From: Altererythrobacter ishigakiensis
GTDB lineage: Bacteria > Pseudomonadota > Alphaproteobacteria > Sphingomonadales > Sphingomonadaceae
DNA: 64,000 nucleotides
NCBI RefSeq assembly: GCF_001663155.1
Contig: NZ_CP015963.1
Span: forward strand, 682,001 to 746,000
Direction of reading: 5' to 3'
The notes beneath the pieces are model-generated. The model was not told the DNA's origin. It made no database searches and worked only from the letters and a program-made list of their open reading frames with translations. The translations under genes and the position numbers were made by a program. Shown here one piece after another: positions 8,249 to 18,051 of this stretch; the first letter of the stretch is position 1, and the number at the start of each line of letters is the position of its first letter.

Positions 8249-9079
8249 ATGGTCGTCACCAGATTCGCTCCAAGCCCCAATGGCATGCTGCATTTGGGCC
8301 ATGCGTATTCCGCAATCATCGCGCATGATCTGGCGCAGGAGAGAGGCGGGCGGTTCCTACTGCGAATAGAGGACATTGATGGCGCGCGCAGCCATCCTGA
8401 ACTGGCGGACGAGTTCCGCTGTGACCTGGAATGGCTTGGGTTGGAATGGGAAGAGGTGCCAGCGCAATCGACGCGACTGGAAGGCTATACCGCCGCCGCC
8501 AGGCAATTGCTGGATGCGGGCCTGCTCTATCCGTGCACATGCACCCGCTCAGAAATTGCCGCCTCGGAGCCGCGCACTGGACCAGAGGGCTTGGTCTATC
8601 CCGGCACTTGCAAGGGCAAGAGCGTGGATGAAAGCAAGCCCGCGGCGTTGAGGCTGGACGTTGAGAAGACGATGGCGTCCGTCGGAGAGATCGTCTGGGA
8701 AGACGAAATCGCTGGCACGGCATTGGCTGATCCGCGGCCTTTCGGGGACATTGTTCTGGTGCGCAAGGAAGAGCCGGCAAGCTATCATCTTGCGGCAACT
8801 CTGGATGATGCAGCGGACGGTGTGACGCTGGTAACACGCGGTTCCGACCTATTCAGCGCGACTCATATCCATCGCGTCTTGCAAGAGCTGTTGGATCTGC
8901 CGGTGCCGAAGTGGCATCATCACAGGTTGCTGCTGGACAAGAGTGGCGAGAAGCTGGCCAAGCGTCGCGATAGCGCGTCCTTGGCGGATCGGCGTAAGGC
9001 GGGAGAAGATGGACGTAAACTGGCGGATAGCTTGCGATCCGGGAACCTTCCGGCTGGCATTTCGCTGTCTCAGTATTAG
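8249..9079 (+). CDS. gluQ: Glutamyl-Q tRNA(Asp) synthetase
   Basis: Class I aminoacyl-tRNA-synthetase-like enzyme that attaches glutamate to queuosine in the wobble position of tRNA(Asp). It has RFAPSPNGMLHLGHAYSA (HIGH motif) at the start, a truncated body of 276 residues lacking the anticodon-binding domain, the YPCTCTRSE and YPGTCKG cysteines expected for zinc binding, and a KLAKR variant of KMSKS. I chose the ATG at 8249; a TTG at 8210 would add 13 residues not typical of the family. It is first in a run of four plus-strand genes. Confidence 0.93.
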   Translation: MVVTRFAPSPNGMLHLGHAYSAIIAHDLAQERGGRFLLRIEDIDGARSHPELADEFRCDLEWLGLEWEEVPAQSTRLEGYTAAARQLLDAGLLYPCTCTRSEIAASEPRTGPEGLVYPGTCKGKSVDESKPAALRLDVEKTMASVGEIVWEDEIAGTALADPRPFGDIVLVRKEEPASYHLAATLDDAADGVTLVTRGSDLFSATHIHRVLQELLDLPVPKWHHHRLLLDKSGEKLAKRRDSASLADRRKAGEDGRKLADSLRSGNLPAGISLSQY

Positions 9080-9088
9080 GTAGGTAAC

Positions 9089-9319
9089 ATGAACTATATT
9101 CTCATTCCCATACTCGTTGTCCTGATGGGGCTCGTTGTATTCTCACTGGTTCGCGGCGTGATCGCTTTCCTGAAGACGACCAAGATTGATCTTGAATCAG
9201 GCGAAGGCGAAACCGTCACTGAAATGCAGCTGATGCAGAACAAGGCGATGTTCGCACGCATCAAGTATCAGGCATTGGCCATCGTTGTGGTCGCGATCAT
9301 ATTGGCCTTCAGCCAGTAA
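9089..9319 (+). CDS. HIG1-domain-like twin-transmembrane protein
   Basis: A 76-residue protein with two hydrophobic helices (residues about 3-27 and 55-75) joined by a polar loop ending in MQLMQNKAMFARIKYQALA. The NKAMFARIKYQ stretch before the second helix matches the conserved edge of HIG1-type proteins, which in mitochondria associate with respiratory complexes. The bacterial role is not settled. TAGGTAGGT precedes the ATG. It lies nine bases after gluQ and nineteen before the adenosyltransferase gene. Confidence 0.75.
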   Translation: MNYILIPILVVLMGLVVFSLVRGVIAFLKTTKIDLESGEGETVTEMQLMQNKAMFARIKYQALAIVVVAIILAFSQ

Positions 9320-9337
9320 CGCGCTGGTACTGTTTTC

Positions 9338-9913
9338 ATGGTCAAACTGAACAAGATTTACACCCGCACGGGTGATGATGGCACCACCGGGCTGGTCGAC
9401 GGTTCTCGTGTGGCGAAGGCGTCTGCGCGGATCGAAGCGATCGGCAAGGTAGACGAAGCCAATAGTGCCATCGGTGTCGCAGCAGCAGCGGTGGCGGGCG
9501 GCGAACTGGCCGCAGCTCTCTACCGCGTTCAGAACGATCTGTTTGACCTTGGCGCTGATCTGGCAACCCCGGCAGAAGACGGAGACTTCGCACCTTCGGA
9601 AATGGTTCTGCGTGTTACACAGGGGCAGGTCGACTGGCTCGAACATGCGATTGACGGACTGAACGAAAACCTTGAACCGCTGACAAGCTTTGTCTTGCCT
9701 GGCGGCAGTGAAGCTGCAGCACGCACCCATGTAGCGCGCGCCGCCGTTCGCTCCGCTGAACGCGCGCTGGCGGCGCTGGCAGCTGGAGAACCCACCAACC
9801 CGGCGGCTGTCGCATACATAAATCGGCTGTCGGATTATCTCTTTGTGCTGGCCCGCTTGCTCAATGACAATGGTGCAAGCGACGTAAACTGGGTGCCGGG
9901 CGCAAATCGCTGA
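9338..9913 (+). CDS. Cob(I)alamin adenosyltransferase, PduO type
   Basis: Transfers the 5'-deoxyadenosyl group of ATP to cob(I)alamin to make coenzyme B12. The N-terminal IYTRTGDDGTTGLVDG motif binds ATP phosphates; later signatures are RAAVRSAERALAAL and INRLSDYLFVLARLLN, the latter containing the conserved Arg and Asp of the active site. The 191-residue length is typical of PduO/MMAB enzymes. It probably supports methylmalonyl-CoA mutase or another B12 enzyme located elsewhere. Confidence 0.94.
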   Translation: MVKLNKIYTRTGDDGTTGLVDGSRVAKASARIEAIGKVDEANSAIGVAAAAVAGGELAAALYRVQNDLFDLGADLATPAEDGDFAPSEMVLRVTQGQVDWLEHAIDGLNENLEPLTSFVLPGGSEAAARTHVARAAVRSAERALAALAAGEPTNPAAVAYINRLSDYLFVLARLLNDNGASDVNWVPGANR

Positions 9914-9996
9914 CATCTCGGCGCTAGCCAAGCGCGCAATCCCCCGCTAACAGCCCTCGCACAGCATATGCTGCAACTGCGAAGGGGTCGATCATC

Positions 9997-10866
9997 ATGC
10001 AGACAATTGGCGTAATTGGCGCGGGCCAGATGGGCACTGGCATCGCCCAGACAGTGGCCCAGCATGGCATGCAGGTTCTGTTGTCCGATGTTGATTTGGC
10101 ACACGCTGAAGCTGGCAAGGCTGCCATAGAAAAGGCGCTGGGCAAGCTGGTTGGTCGCGGCAAGATCGAGGTCGATCAGGCCGAAGCCACATTAGCGCGT
10201 GTCACGCCGATTGCCGATTATCAGCCGATGACTGATGCCTGTCTGATCATCGAAGCCGCGACCGAGCGTGAGGAAATCAAGAAGTCGATTTTCGAAGCCG
10301 CCGGCAAGATGCTCGCATCTGCTGCGATCATGGCGAGCAACACGAGTTCGATCCCGATCACCCGCATGGCGAATTACTCGCCAGATCCCACGCGCTTCAT
10401 CGGGCTGCATTTCTTCAACCCTGTGCCGGTTATGGGGCTGATCGAAGTTATCCCGGGGCTGGCAACGGCCCAGGAAACTACCGATCAGATCACAGCGTTT
10501 GCGAAGGGACTGGGTAAGGAAGTCGTCCTCAGTCAGGATGAGCCTGGTTTTGTCGTCAATCGCATCCTGTTGCCGATGATCAACGAAGCGGTATTCGTGC
10601 TGGGTCAGTCAACCGCCGGGATCGTCGATATCGACAAAGGCTGCAGGCTTGGCCTCAACCACCCCATGGGACCACTGGAGCTTGCAGACTTCGTGGGGCT
10701 CGATACCTGTCTCGATATCATTCGCGTCCTGTACAAGACTACGCGCGACACCAAGTATCGCCCGGCGCCATTACTCGTGAAATATGTTGAAGCAGGATGG
10801 CTTGGCCGCAAGACCGGGCGCGGATTTTACGACTATTCAGGCGATGCTCCGGTCCCGACACGCTAG
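9997..10866 (+). CDS. 3-Hydroxybutyryl-CoA dehydrogenase
   Basis: NAD(P)-dependent short-chain 3-hydroxyacyl-CoA dehydrogenase, interconverting acetoacetyl-CoA and 3-hydroxybutyryl-CoA. The 289-residue product begins with the Rossmann motif [13 protein letters not shown] and has the catalytic His in [24 protein letters not shown], and [18 protein letters not shown] before the C-terminal dimerisation domain. An AAGGGG lies about ten bases before the ATG. It is the last gene of the gluQ run and converges on a DUF202 gene. Confidence 0.93.
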   Translation: MQTIGVIGAGQMGTGIAQTVAQHGMQVLLSDVDLAHAEAGKAAIEKALGKLVGRGKIEVDQAEATLARVTPIADYQPMTDACLIIEAATEREEIKKSIFEAAGKMLASAAIMASNTSSIPITRMANYSPDPTRFIGLHFFNPVPVMGLIEVIPGLATAQETTDQITAFAKGLGKEVVLSQDEPGFVVNRILLPMINEAVFVLGQSTAGIVDIDKGCRLGLNHPMGPLELADFVGLDTCLDIIRVLYKTTRDTKYRPAPLLVKYVEAGWLGRKTGRGFYDYSGDAPVPTR

Positions 10867-10872
10867 CGGATT

Positions 10873-11268
10873 CTACTGGCCTTCGTGAAGCACCCACAAG
10901 GCGACAGCAAGCAGTAGCGCGCCAGAACCGACGCCCCAGCCCATCCAGCGCAAACTGGGTACATCGGGTGCATCCGCTTCGTGGGATGTCAGGCGACCCA
11001 ATGTCTTTCGCGCGCGTCTCTCCGCCGTAAAAGCCACTGCTGCGCCCAGCAAAATGAAGCAAGTGGCAATTGCGCGCGCCAGCCACGGCGGATCAAATTC
11101 GCCGAACACGGCGCGGAACGCCAAGCCAATCCCGATCGCGGCGAATGCTGTACGCATCCACCCTGCGAAAGTTCGTTCGGTTGCCATGATCGTCCGGTCT
11201 TCAGCCAGACCGGTACGCTCCTCGGCCAGCTCGTTGGAGCTTGCCTGCTCGGACTTGTCAGTAGTCAT
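10873..11268 (-). CDS. DUF202 family small membrane protein
   Basis: About 131 residues. The N-terminal part ERTGLAEDRTIMATERTFAGWMRT is the DUF202 signature; three hydrophobic segments follow (FAAIGIGLAFRAVFG, IATCFILLGAAVAF and GSGALLLAVALWVL). The start is uncertain: ATG 11268 overlaps the upstream stop by 11 bases, while ATG 11286 in the same frame would add six residues; neither has a well-spaced Shine-Dalgarno. Overlap with the upstream gene suggests translational coupling. Function of the family is unknown. Confidence 0.75.
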   Translation of the reverse strand: MTTDKSEQASSNELAEERTGLAEDRTIMATERTFAGWMRTAFAAIGIGLAFRAVFGEFDPPWLARAIATCFILLGAAVAFTAERRARKTLGRLTSHEADAPDVPSLRWMGWGVGSGALLLAVALWVLHEGQ

Positions 11269-11596
11269 CCTCGACGTAGTAGACATCGCCTTCGGAAGGA
11301 TCAAATTCCTCCGGGGTCGGATCAATGCCAGAGGTATCATCGACCAAGTCCTCATCCTCGGCCCACGTTACCGGCTCAGCCTGTTGTTCGATCTGCTGAC
11401 TAGGGCGCTCAGGGCTGGGATTGGGCCGGAATTCGCCATCCGATGGTGTTGCAGATGTGGTGCTCTCGACAGTCGCGGCGGCTTGAACCAGTGCGCCTTC
11501 ATGGTCCTCAGAACCCACCAGCAGCATCACGACGACCATGGTCGCTCCGACAAAAAGCCCAGCCTTCTTCGGGTCTTGAAATATGCTCTTCGACAT
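11258..11596 (-). CDS. Hypothetical membrane-anchored protein with acidic tail
   Basis: A 112-residue protein with one predicted transmembrane segment near the N-terminus (GLFVGATMVVVMLLVG, residues about 13-28), a low-complexity Pro/Ser/Thr/Gln region and a strongly acidic end (WAEDEDLVDD ... YYVEDDY). No family recognised. The start lacks an obvious Shine-Dalgarno. Its stop overlaps the start of the DUF202 gene, so the two probably form a small operon behind mutS. Confidence 0.6.
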   Translation of the reverse strand: MSKSIFQDPKKAGLFVGATMVVVMLLVGSEDHEGALVQAAATVESTTSATPSDGEFRPNPSPERPSQQIEQQAEPVTWAEDEDLVDDTSGIDPTPEEFDPSEGDVYYVEDDY

Positions 11597-11622
11597 AATG
11601 CGCGAATGTAGCGCAATCAGGG

Positions 11623-14274
11623 TTAACTTTTGGTAGCGCGAGCCTGCGCGGACAATTCATACAATAAATCCAGTGCCTCACGCGGGCTTAGCGCGTCCAG
11701 ATCGATTTCTGCCAATCGATCTGTGAGCGTTTCTTCGGCGCCTGGTTCACTCTCTTCGATCGCCGCAAACAGTGGCAATTCGCCCAAACCGGCAGCCAAC
11801 CCACCAGATTCGGTGCGATTCTTCTCAAGCTGGGCGAGCACTTGCTTTGCCCGGTTAACAACAGCATCGGGTACACCTGCCAGCCGCGCAACGGCCAAGC
11901 CATAACTCTTGTCTGCCGGTCCTTTGCCCAGCTCGTGAAGCAGAACGAGATCGCCTTTGTATTCGCGTGCGCGCACGTGATGCAGCGATAGCGCCTCGCA
12001 CCGCTCTGCTAGCCGGGCAAGCTCATGATAGTGCGTCGCAAACAGGCAGCGGCACCCGATGTTGGAGTGCACCGCTTCGACGACTGCCCATGCCAATGCA
12101 AGCCCGTCATACGTCGATGTACCGCGCCCCACCTCGTCGAGAATGACGAAGCTGTGTTCGGTGGCTTGACTCAAGATTGCTGCGGATTCGACCATCTCGA
12201 CCATGAAGGTTGAACGTCCGCGCGCCAGATTGTCAGATGCGCCAACGCGGCTGAACAAGCGATCGACCAAGCCGATCTCGGCCTTGCTTGCCGGCACAAA
12301 GCCGCCTGCTTGAGCCAACAAGACAATCAAGGCGTTCTGCCGCAGAAAGGTCGATTTGCCGCCCATGTTGGGGCCACCGATCAGCCAAAGACGATCGTCA
12401 GATGACAACACGCAATCGTTGGCGACAAAGCGATCGCCGGCCTTTGCCAGCGCAGCTTCAACGACCGGGTGGCGTCCACCCTCGATCACAAGCGCGGCCT
12501 GCTGGGTGATTGCGGGTCTGCACCAACCGCCCTCGGCAGCTCGCTCTGCCTGGCCTGCGCTGACATCGATCCGAGCCAGCGCCGCTGCAGCGCGCGCAAT
12601 CGCCTCGCGCGCTGCGCCAATTTCACTGACAAGTTCTTCGAAATGCGCTTCTTCTGCCGCAAGCGCTCGTCCGCCTGCTTCAGCGATGCGGTTGGCTTCC
12701 TCGTGCAGGGCAATGGAATTGAACCGCACTGCGCCGGCCATGGTTTGGCGGTGGGTGAATCCGCTGTCAGGGGCCATCAGCGCATCTGCATGTTTGGCTG
12801 GCACTTCTATGAAATAGCCCAGAACGCCATTGTGTTTGATCTTAAGAGCGCTGATGCCGGTATCGTCGCGGTAGCGCGCTTCCATGGCGGCAATCGCACG
12901 CCGCGCATTGCCAGAGGTTGCACGCAATTCGTCGAGCGCCGCGTCATATCCTTCTGCGATAAACCCGCCGCTGGTGCGTTCGGTGGGCGGCGAAGGGACC
13001 AATGCTCGCGATAACAGATCGGTCATTGCGCCATGCCCGCCAAGGTGCGGCAGCAGATCGGACAGCATGGAGGGGTAGTCAGGGAGATTGCCGAGGAATT
13101 GCTGCAGGCGTTTCGCCTCGATTAACCCGTCTCGTATCTGCCCAAGATCGCGTGGGCTGCCGCGGCCGGCAACGATTCGCCCCAATGCGCGGCCAAGGTC
13201 GGGAAGATTGCGCATTGCTTCGCGCAGTTCCGCCCGGCTGAGTGGATCGTTGTGAAGCCAATGAACCAGCGCCAGCCGGGCTTCGATGTGATCGCGAGAC
13301 AACAGCGGTGCTGACAGGTCATCTGCGAGCAGTCTTGCGCCGGCCCCCGTCACACAGCGATCAATCGCGGCGATCAGACTACCGTCACGTTGCCCCGATT
13401 GACTGGCCAGAATCTCCAGGCTGGCACGCGTTGCTTCGTCCATGGCCATGGTTTGCCCTGCATCACGCTTTTGCGGAGGCAGCAGCAGAGGCAATGATCC
13501 GCGGCCGACATGTTCTAGATATTCGATCAGCCCGCTCGCTGCGGCCAGCATTGCGCGTGAGAAATCGCCAAACCCGTCAAGCGTAGCGACACCGTGAATG
13601 CGCTGCAGCTTGGCCTTGCCGTTTTCGCTATCGAACTCAGAGGGCGCCCGTTCAATCGCGCCTTCTGGAACGTGTTCTGAATTCTCGGGAATAACGACTT
13701 CGCTAAACTGCAGGCGCGCGAGGGAGGCATTGATCGCTTCGGGTACACATTCCTCTAGCACCATTTGCCCGGTCGAAATGTCGCAGCTTGCGATCCCAAT
13801 TGCGCCGCGTACTTCAGCGAGCGCCACCAGCAGGTTGGCCCGGCGCGGTTCAAGCAGCGCTTCTTCGGTCAACGTGCCCGCCGTGACAAAGCGCACGATA
13901 TCGCGTCTTACCAGTGCTTTGCTGACGGGACGCCCTTCGGCCTTGGCGCGTGCCTTTGCCTCTTCGGGTGTTTCGACCTGTTCGGCAATTGCAACCTGGC
14001 ATCCCGCCTTGATCAGCCGCGCCAGATATCCCTCTGCGGCATGGACCGGCACACCGCACATCGGCACTGGATCGCCGCCGTGTTCGCCGCGGCTGGTCAG
14101 CGCGATATCGAGAACGCCGGCCGCAACCTTTGCATCCTCGAAGAACAGCTCGAAGAAATCGCCCATTCGGTAAAAGAGCAATGATCCACCTGCCTCGCGC
14201 TTGAGCGCCAGGTATTGCTCCATCATCGGGGTGACCTTTGCAGGTTTTGGAGGGGCGGTTTTGCTCGCAGCCAT
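11623..14274 (-). CDS. mutS: DNA mismatch repair ATPase MutS
   Basis: Recognises base mismatches and recruits MutL. The 883-residue product contains the mismatch-binding domain with the Phe-x-Glu motif in YRMGDFFELFFEDA, the connector and lever domains, and a C-terminal ATPase with Walker A GGPNMGGKSTFLRQ, DEVGRGTSTYDGLALAWA and ATHYHEL. Length matches alphaproteobacterial MutS. It is divergent from the malic enzyme gene. Confidence 0.97.
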   Translation of the reverse strand: MAASKTAPPKPAKVTPMMEQYLALKREAGGSLLFYRMGDFFELFFEDAKVAAGVLDIALTSRGEHGGDPVPMCGVPVHAAEGYLARLIKAGCQVAIAEQVETPEEAKARAKAEGRPVSKALVRRDIVRFVTAGTLTEEALLEPRRANLLVALAEVRGAIGIASCDISTGQMVLEECVPEAINASLARLQFSEVVIPENSEHVPEGAIERAPSEFDSENGKAKLQRIHGVATLDGFGDFSRAMLAAASGLIEYLEHVGRGSLPLLLPPQKRDAGQTMAMDEATRASLEILASQSGQRDGSLIAAIDRCVTGAGARLLADDLSAPLLSRDHIEARLALVHWLHNDPLSRAELREAMRNLPDLGRALGRIVAGRGSPRDLGQIRDGLIEAKRLQQFLGNLPDYPSMLSDLLPHLGGHGAMTDLLSRALVPSPPTERTSGGFIAEGYDAALDELRATSGNARRAIAAMEARYRDDTGISALKIKHNGVLGYFIEVPAKHADALMAPDSGFTHRQTMAGAVRFNSIALHEEANRIAEAGGRALAAEEAHFEELVSEIGAAREAIARAAAALARIDVSAGQAERAAEGGWCRPAITQQAALVIEGGRHPVVEAALAKAGDRFVANDCVLSSDDRLWLIGGPNMGGKSTFLRQNALIVLLAQAGGFVPASKAEIGLVDRLFSRVGASDNLARGRSTFMVEMVESAAILSQATEHSFVILDEVGRGTSTYDGLALAWAVVEAVHSNIGCRCLFATHYHELARLAERCEALSLHHVRAREYKGDLVLLHELGKGPADKSYGLAVARLAGVPDAVVNRAKQVLAQLEKNRTESGGLAAGLGELPLFAAIEESEPGAEETLTDRLAEIDLDALSPREALDLLYELSAQARATKS

Positions 14275-14312
14275 GACTTTTGACTAACGCGGAGCTGGCC
14301 GATTCGATACGG

Positions 14313-14337
14313 GCGATAGGCAGCTTTCCCCTATCGC
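14313..14337. promoter_or_regulatory. Inverted repeat in the mutS-maeB divergent region
   Basis: GCGATAGG (14313-14320) and CCTATCGC (14330-14337) form a perfect 8-bp inverted repeat separated by nine bases, in the 110-base gap between the two divergent starts. No T-run follows, so it is more likely an operator or leader hairpin than a terminator. The binding factor is unknown. Confidence 0.35.
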
Positions 14338-14384
14338 TCTCTTGATTGCTGGTTTAGAGCACGCGCAGGACACGGAGGTAGGCC

Positions 14385-16646
14385 TTGGCCGATAAGAAGA
14401 AACTGAGTTTCACGACCCGCGAAGCGCTATTTTACCATGAGACAATCCGTCCGGGTAAGATCGAGATTATTGCGTCCAAGCCGATGGCGACGCAACGCGA
14501 TCTCAGCCTGGCCTACTCGCCGGGGGTTGCCGCACCGGTTGAAGCGATTGCTGAAGATCCGCAATTAGCGGCGAAATATACTGCGCGATCAAACCTGGTT
14601 GCGGTGATTTCAAACGGCACTGCAATCCTTGGCTTGGGTAATCTTGGCGCCTTGGCGTCAAAGCCGGTGATGGAAGGTAAATCCGTCTTGTTCAAGCGGT
14701 TCGCCGATGTGGACTCGATCGATATCGAGCTTGCAACTGAAGATCCGGACGCTTTCATAGAAGCAGTCGCGCTGATGGAACCCAGCTTTGGCGGGATAAA
14801 TCTGGAAGACATCAAAGCGCCTGAATGCTTCATCATTGAACAGGCGCTGCGTGAACGGATGAATATCCCGATCATGCATGATGACCAGCACGGGACCGCA
14901 ATCATCTCGGCCGCGGGCCTGATCAACGCATGCCATCTTACCGGGCGCGAGCTGAAGGACTGCAAGATGGTGGTTAACGGGGCAGGGGCCTCTGCGCTTG
15001 CCTGTACCTCGCTCGCCAAATCCATGGGTATCAGGCACGAGAATGTGATCGTGTGCGACCGCTCCGGCCCGATTTATCCGGGGCGCGATAATGTCGACCA
15101 GTGGAAGAGCGCGCATGCCGTCGAAACAGAGGCGCGCAGCCTTGAGGAAGCGCTTGAAGGGGCGGATATCTTCCTCGGCCTATCCGCAGCCGGGGCGCTC
15201 AAGCCCGAGTGGGTCGAGAAGATGGCTGACAAGCCGATTATCTTCGCCATGGCCAATCCCACACCGGAGATCATGCCCGATGAGGCCAAGGCTGTGCGGC
15301 CTGACGCCATCATCGCCACTGGGCGTTCGGACTTCCCGAACCAGGTGAATAACGTGCTTGGCTTCCCCTTCATTTTCCGCGGCGCGCTGGACGTGCAAGC
15401 CACGACAATCAATGAAGAGATGAAGATCGCCGCTGCACGTGCAATTGCGGAGCTTGCGCGTGAAACCGTGCCCGAAGAAGTGGCGGCGGCTTACGGGGAA
15501 ACGCAATCTTTCGGCGAGGATTACATTATTCCTGCACCGTTCGATCCGCGTTTGATGGAAGTGGTGTCATCAGCGGTGGCACAGGCCGCGATGGATTCCG
15601 GCGTCGCGCTGGCGCCCATCGAGGATATGGACGCCTATCGCCATTCTTTGAAGGCACGCCTCAACCCGACCACGTCCGTCCTGACGCAGGTTTATGAGAC
15701 AGCCAAGGCGAATCCCAAGCGCGTGGTGTTCGCAGAAGCCGAAGAGGATGTGGTGCTGCGTGCCGCGATCCAGTTCCGTGATTTCGGGTATGGCACGCCG
15801 GTTCTGGTCGGACGGACGGAGAAAGTGAAAGCGAAGCTGGCAGAACTGGCCGTCGATGACATCGACAGCTTTGAAATCCAGAACTCGAAGACGTCCGAGC
15901 ACGTCCCGGCGATGAACGATTTCCTTTACGAGCGCCTGAAGCGTCGCGGATATACCGAGCGCGACGTGGGACGCCTCGTCAATCAAGAGCGTAACGTTTT
16001 CGCCGCGCTGCTGGTTGCGCTCGGCCACGGCGATGCGATGATTTCTGGCCTAACGCGAACCTTCGCGCAGACCGCGCGCGAAGTGAACCTGGTGCTTGAT
16101 CCGAAGACTGACGAAATCCCGTTCGGCATTCATTTGATGATCGGCAAGAACTACACAGTGTTTCTGGCCGATACAACGATCAATGAACGACCCAGTTCAG
16201 AGCAGCTGGCCTATATTGCCCGAAAGACAGCGAAGGTCGCACAACGTCTTGGTCATGAGCCACGCGTGGCGTTCCTTAGTTATTCGACCTTCGGCAACCC
16301 GTCCGGCAAATGGCTCGACAGTATTCGCGGAGCGGTGTCGATTCTGGACGAAGAGAAACCGGGCTTTGAATATGAAGGTGAAATGGCGCCTGATGCGGCG
16401 CTCAATCCAAAGGTCATGGAACTCTACCCATTCAGCCGGCTGTCTGCGCCCGCCAACGTGCTGGTGATGCCTGGCCTGCAATCAGCCAATCTGTCTGCCA
16501 AGTTGCTGCGCGAATTGGCGGGTGCATCGACCATTGGGCCAATGCTGGTGGGGATGCAGAAGCCGATCCAGATCGCACCCATGACGGCAATTGCGCCCGA
16601 TGTGCTGACGCTGGCGGTACTGGCTGCGGCTGGTGTGGTGGATTGA
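14385..16646 (+). CDS. maeB: NADP-dependent malic enzyme with phosphotransacetylase-like domain
   Basis: Oxidative decarboxylation of malate to pyruvate. The 753-residue product has an N-terminal malic enzyme domain (SLAYSPGVAAPVEAI, DDQHGTAIISAAGL, VVNGAGASALAC, about residues 1-430) and a C-terminal Pta-like domain (about 430-753), the usual MaeB layout in which the second domain is regulatory rather than an active transacetylase. The start is TTG, supported by GGAGG seven bases upstream. The next gene starts four bases after its stop. Confidence 0.94.
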   Translation: MADKKKLSFTTREALFYHETIRPGKIEIIASKPMATQRDLSLAYSPGVAAPVEAIAEDPQLAAKYTARSNLVAVISNGTAILGLGNLGALASKPVMEGKSVLFKRFADVDSIDIELATEDPDAFIEAVALMEPSFGGINLEDIKAPECFIIEQALRERMNIPIMHDDQHGTAIISAAGLINACHLTGRELKDCKMVVNGAGASALACTSLAKSMGIRHENVIVCDRSGPIYPGRDNVDQWKSAHAVETEARSLEEALEGADIFLGLSAAGALKPEWVEKMADKPIIFAMANPTPEIMPDEAKAVRPDAIIATGRSDFPNQVNNVLGFPFIFRGALDVQATTINEEMKIAAARAIAELARETVPEEVAAAYGETQSFGEDYIIPAPFDPRLMEVVSSAVAQAAMDSGVALAPIEDMDAYRHSLKARLNPTTSVLTQVYETAKANPKRVVFAEAEEDVVLRAAIQFRDFGYGTPVLVGRTEKVKAKLAELAVDDIDSFEIQNSKTSEHVPAMNDFLYERLKRRGYTERDVGRLVNQERNVFAALLVALGHGDAMISGLTRTFAQTAREVNLVLDPKTDEIPFGIHLMIGKNYTVFLADTTINERPSSEQLAYIARKTAKVAQRLGHEPRVAFLSYSTFGNPSGKWLDSIRGAVSILDEEKPGFEYEGEMAPDAALNPKVMELYPFSRLSAPANVLVMPGLQSANLSAKLLRELAGASTIGPMLVGMQKPIQIAPMTAIAPDVLTLAVLAAAGVVD

Positions 16647-16650
16647 GCCT

Positions 16651-17181
16651 ATGAGCGAGATCACACGCATAGTCTTATCTGTAACGGGCAGCGATCGCCC
16701 TGGACTTACCTCGGCACTTTCCGAAGCTGTCTTGGCAGCGGGCGGCAATTGGAAAGAGGGGCATTTGAGCCGGCTGGGCGGGCTTTATGTCGGTTCGGTT
16801 CTGGTAGAGCTGGAGCCGGGCAATGTCGCCAAGCTGGTTGACCAGGTTCAAGCGATCGATGCTGCGGGCCTCAATGTTGTCATCAACCCTGCAGGCGCTG
16901 CGCCTCAAGACAATCGGTCGCGGCTTCTGTTCGAATTGGTGGGGCAGGACCGACCTGGTATTATCAAACAGGTGACGGCAATCCTGGCCGAGATGGGCGC
17001 CAATATCGAAAGCCTGTCCAGCGGAGAAGCCTCTGCTGCGTGGAGCGGGGAGCATCTCTTCCGCGCTGAAGTGTCAGTGACATTGCCCGACGATGTCTCC
17101 CCCGAAGACGTTCAGGAGGCCTTAGAGGCGATCTCCAGCGAAATCATGGTCGACTTCACATTTACGTGGAGCAGTGAGTGA
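16651..17181 (+). CDS. GcvR-like protein with two ACT domains
   Basis: A 176-residue protein with ACT-type starts at VTGSDRPGLTSALSEAV and again at ELVGQDRPGIIKQVTAIL, the arrangement of the glycine cleavage regulator GcvR. ACT domains bind amino acids, so a ligand-sensing role is expected. No DNA-binding domain is visible. The start at 16651 lies four bases after maeB, implying cotranscription with malic enzyme; a link to the glycine cleavage operon is not shown in this window. Confidence 0.82.
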   Translation: MSEITRIVLSVTGSDRPGLTSALSEAVLAAGGNWKEGHLSRLGGLYVGSVLVELEPGNVAKLVDQVQAIDAAGLNVVINPAGAAPQDNRSRLLFELVGQDRPGIIKQVTAILAEMGANIESLSSGEASAAWSGEHLFRAEVSVTLPDDVSPEDVQEALEAISSEIMVDFTFTWSSE

Positions 17182-17196
17182 GCGTAGTTGGCTGGC

Positions 17197-17928
17197 CTAA
17201 GCGAACTCGTCTTCGCTGATCCATTGGCTCAGATCGACAAAGTAGTGTTTGGGGTTTGAAGGATCGACCCGCACAGGCACTGTCTTTCCCCGAAGGACTG
17301 GTGTGAGGTCCTTCCAGATTGGCAGGCTCTTGAAACGTGCGATCTCTCCGGTTGATGGATTTCTAGCCTGAGCGAATACGTAGAAGGGGCTGTCCTTGCC
17401 CTTTTTGGCGCGCTTATCCCTGATACAATGTTGAAACTCAGCCTGAACCCGCAAGCCATTTCTCATCAGTTCATCAATCACGCGGAGGCGACGACGATAA
17501 TAACCCATGCTCGCGACACCGACGCCTGCGAACAGCAAACCGAAGCCCAATGTCCAGATCGAAAAGAGATAGAGACTACCAAAGGAGTTGATCCTGGCGT
17601 CGCTAGGTGACCCTGGACTGTAAATGACTCTAACGCGTTGCCCGCGGGCATAGTCAGGGTCTCCCAAACCGAGGGCTCCAGTAAAAATGTGTTTCGCACC
17701 GCTGGCGTCCCGAAATTCGATTACCGGTAGATCTCTTCCCCTCGGCCTTTTGTGCTGGCGAATGGTCCGTTTCAATCTGATAACCGTACCCGTCGCCTGC
17801 GAGCCCTCAGCTGCAATCTGATAGTTCGATACTAGCTTCCAGCCGCCGATGCTGGCGGGGATCAAACCGATGACCAGAAAGAAAATTCCGACGTTGCGAA
17901 CTGCTTTAAGCATAAGATGCGGCCCCAT
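17197..17928 (-). CDS. DUF3592 domain membrane protein
   Basis: A 243-residue protein with hydrophobic segments at about residues 12-34 (NVGIFFLVIGLIPASIGGW) and 115-142 (LYLFSIWTLGFGLLFAGVGVA). Between them is a beta-rich region with GTVIRLKRT and YARGQRVRVIYSPGSPSDARI, typical of DUF3592. A second copy-like beta region lies at the C-terminus (VPVRVDPSNPKHYFVDLS). Function unknown. The start may be ATG 17928 or ATG 17913. Confidence 0.7.
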   Translation of the reverse strand: MGPHLMLKAVRNVGIFFLVIGLIPASIGGWKLVSNYQIAAEGSQATGTVIRLKRTIRQHKRPRGRDLPVIEFRDASGAKHIFTGALGLGDPDYARGQRVRVIYSPGSPSDARINSFGSLYLFSIWTLGFGLLFAGVGVASMGYYRRRLRVIDELMRNGLRVQAEFQHCIRDKRAKKGKDSPFYVFAQARNPSTGEIARFKSLPIWKDLTPVLRGKTVPVRVDPSNPKHYFVDLSQWISEDEFA

Positions 17929-18051
17929 TCCGGAACAGGTTTGATCCGGACACGGGCTCCATGCCCAGATTGACTGGTCACGTCGGCTAGGGGTAATTGT
18001 TGAATAATTAGAAACCCTTGGGCGATCTATGATGCGACGCGCAGTCGCAAA

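Noticed and set aside
13598-14173. Long open frames opposite mutS, maeB and rpoB
   Set aside because: They follow the third-position bias of the true genes, have no RBS and no family resemblance.
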